64,000 nucleotides of DNA, from NCBI GenBank assembly GCA_001414345.1, contig LLCB01000227.1, positions 34,350 through 98,349 on the forward strand. Reading direction: 5' to 3'. Of the stretch, positions 61,681 through 64,000 are shown in pieces. Made by a program: the position numbers and the translations under genes. Positions within the stretch are counted from its first letter, which is position 1. Each line of letters begins with the position of its first letter. The stretch is from Hymenoscyphus infarciens. Taxonomy: Eukaryota > Ascomycota > Leotiomycetes > Helotiales > Helotiaceae. Under the pieces are notes generated by a model, which saw only the letters and a program-made list of their open reading frames with translations, was not told the origin of the DNA and made no database searches.

Positions 61681-64000
61681 AAAGAACTATCTCTTCTAAG
61701 ATACTATTAGAATATAATATACTTTAATAGAAGTATATATAGTTATTAAAGAAGGTAGATAGTCGCTTTTACCTTACTTAATCAAGTTAGATAAGCTAGG
61801 TATATTGTTACTTATTCTAGCTTTAGAAATTTAGTAATTATAAAGGCTAGTACCTTACTAAGAATATATAATTATTATTATAGTAGTTATAGCTACAGTT
61901 AGTAGTGTTAATTTAAATAAGAGTTATATAACTTATAAGGCTAAATAACACTATAAGTATATAAAATTAAAAGATATCTATTACGCTACTTCAACTTACT
62001 AGGACTTTAATACTATTTAGTAAACTAATCGCGGCTAACTTATTAAGTAAGCTACTATTTAGTAGATAAGCTAGTAAACGCTATAAGAAGCTAGCTAATA
62101 ATATCTTTATAACTAAGAGCTCTTATCTTTAGAGCCTATTTAAAGCCTATTTAGCTAGTATATTTTCTTAGATAGTTTAATATATATACTACTAAAAAGA
62201 CGTTATAATAATAATAATAGATAATTTAATATATTTAATACTTTAGTATATATTAAAGCGTTTAGTTTATAAATTTTTTAAGCTATATTATTTAGCTAAA
62301 TACTCTAATTTTTATATAAAAGATTATCTCTACTAAAAAAAGTTATTATTCTATTATTCTTAAAACTATAATAATTAGAATATATTCTAATATCTATTTT
62401 ATTCTCTTACTACTAGTACTAGTACTATTACTACTCTATTAATATATATATACTACTTTACTAATATTAGATATCTATTTATAACCTTTAAATAGAGGCT
62501 ATTATAGTATTAATTAGAGCCTTTTCTTATATAAATTACTATTTAAATAACTTTATTAAAATATTTTAATATATTTTAAAGTTATAAAGTAATAAGTAGA
62601 TAGAAGATTTAATTTAAAAGTACTTACTTATAATTTCTAATTACTTATATAATAAGAAGTATATCTTAAGTAGTTAAATAATTCTTCTTTTATAATACTT
62701 ACTTATAGAGTCTATTATTAATCTTCTCTCTAGAAATTTCCTCTAGCTTATTATATTAGTAGTAGTAAAGAATTAAGCTATTAAAGTAATACTTTTACTT
62801 ATATCTATTATCTTTTTAACTCTAGAAAGCTTCTTTCTCTTTACTAGTAATTACTTCTTAGAAGCTCTTTACTTCTAAGAAGCTAGCTAAGATATTAGAG
62901 TCTCTTTTTCCTTCTCTTTCTTCTTCTTTTTAGTCTTCTTTTTAGCTTTTCTTTTATCTCTTTCTTATAACTTATATACTCTCTTCTATCTTAAGTATAA
63001 TATACTTAATAGAGATTAATTTAAGCTTAAATTTCCTCTTTTATATTAATAGTAATAATATTACTATAGTTCTTAATATAGAAGAGGTTAGAATTAATAG
63101 ATATTCTTATATACTTAAGAATAACTCTAAGATATTAATAGTATTCTTTTAGCTCTTAGAATAGCTATATTTACTAGTAGCTAATAGCTATTTAATTAGT
63201 ATATAGATAATATATTATAGTATATTAAAAGAAAGTCTTCTTCTTCTACTTCTTTAATTAAGAGTATTTTTTATAAGATATTATAATAGTACGCTATTCT
63301 AAATTACTAGTATTCGTAAAACTACTAATATTTCTAAGTACTACTAATATCTCTAGGCTAAGATTATAAATAACTAATACTTATTTAATTAAAGATACTA
63401 AAGATATAATTATTTAATATTTATATATAGAAGATATAATAGTATACTATTCTACTAATACTTTTAATACCTTAGAGCTAAGATTATAATTAACTTAATA
63501 CTTATATAAGAGAAGGTATTAAGATTTAGATATTATATATTTAGCTTTAAAGCTCTTATTATTTTATATTAGCTATATTAGATAGGACTTAGTTACTATT
63601 ATTATTAGATCTTAGTATAGTCTAATCTCTTATATATAGATACTTATATTTTGTATAGAAGAGAGGTAGTTTTTCCTTTTCTTCTATACTAGAGCCTAGT
63701 ATTTATATATATTATTCTATCTTAAACGTACTTCTATATATCTTCTTAGTAGTAGTATATATTTCGTACTATTATAGATATATTAGTATTAAATTTAATT
63801 ATAGTTTAATTTACTTACTTTTAAATAAAAAATCTTAGCTTTCTTTTTAATAGTAACTAAACCTTTACTATTATAATTAAATTCTAAGATATAAAGTAAT
63901 TAATATATCTACTTATATTTCTCTTTTAAATTACTAAATTTAATATAGTATATATAGCTATTCTTAAAAGAGTTATTATACTTTTTAGCTTATATATTAA

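Larger units (their letters stand above)
28866..64000. other. 35-kb AT-rich, RIP-mutated, gene-free block
   Basis: The region is almost devoid of CpA and TpG. It has virtually no TGA stops and only one open frame longer than 60 codons (38,111-38,368, minus). Plus-strand stretches such as 45,987-47,900 (opening MSKTTV) and 59,927-61,085 (opening MSSQSTKS) have charged, protein-like composition if TAA/TAG are read as former Gln or Trp codons, but I recognise no domain. No reverse transcriptase, transposase or zinc-knuckle motif was found by eye. Numerous minisatellites, listed separately, are the main visible structure. It is probably a nest of old repeats silenced by RIP, possibly pericentromeric or subtelomeric. 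Confidence 0.65.

Noticed and set aside
28866..64000. Possible CRISPR-like or integron-like array from the regular repeats
   Set aside because: The spacers are themselves repeats, there are no associated genes, and the RIP signature shows a fungal genome.

Overview
The window looks like a chromosome segment of a filamentous ascomycete (Pezizomycotina). Two very AT-rich, gene-free blocks (about 1-14,150 and about 28,700-64,000) flank a compositionally normal island (about 14,150-28,700). The AT-rich blocks carry the mark of repeat-induced point mutation (RIP): CpA and TpG are depleted, TpA is abundant, stop codons are almost all TAA or TAG rather than TGA, and transposon protein motifs show Cys-to-Tyr, Asp-to-Asn and Trp/Gln-to-stop changes. 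In such DNA every frame looks open once stops are read through, so I only call coding relics where a known motif or a coherent splice structure supports them.

Left block: a decayed Ty3/Gypsy gag-pol on the minus strand (1-3,969) is followed by an older unidentified AT-rich element. That element is interrupted by a complete nested, gag-only LTR retrotransposon (7,889-10,818) with two LTRs, a polypurine tract and a TTAAT target duplication. To its right lie a CT microsatellite, a 134-bp tandem array that switches to inverted copies, dispersed hairpins, and a small terminal-inverted-repeat element at the edge of the block.

Island: the first item is a broken SSU1-type sulfite/TDT-family exporter (14,574-15,757), recognisable over most of its length with three introns still in place. 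After it come a Tourist-like MITE, a second inverted-repeat element and a broken multi-exon gene of unknown function (17,368-18,046). A long stretch without recognisable genes holds two copies of a Stowaway-like MITE in opposite orientation and a degenerate three-copy repeat. The only clearly intact protein-coding gene in the 64 kb is an ECL1-family zinc-binding life-span/stress regulator on the minus strand (26,173-26,652), with minisatellites in its upstream region.

Right block: 35 kb with no intact gene. Its notable structure is a set of minisatellite arrays (periods 17, 19, 61, 70/79, 82, 84 and 179 bp). Many are built around a recurring GTAAGCT/AGCTTAC core that contains no CpA or TpG and so cannot be mutated further by canonical RIP. 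There are also a large palindrome at 53.5 kb and a pair of diverged duplicate segments at 37-38.5 kb. The block could be pericentromeric, subtelomeric or a RIP-silenced repeat domain; the sequence alone does not decide.
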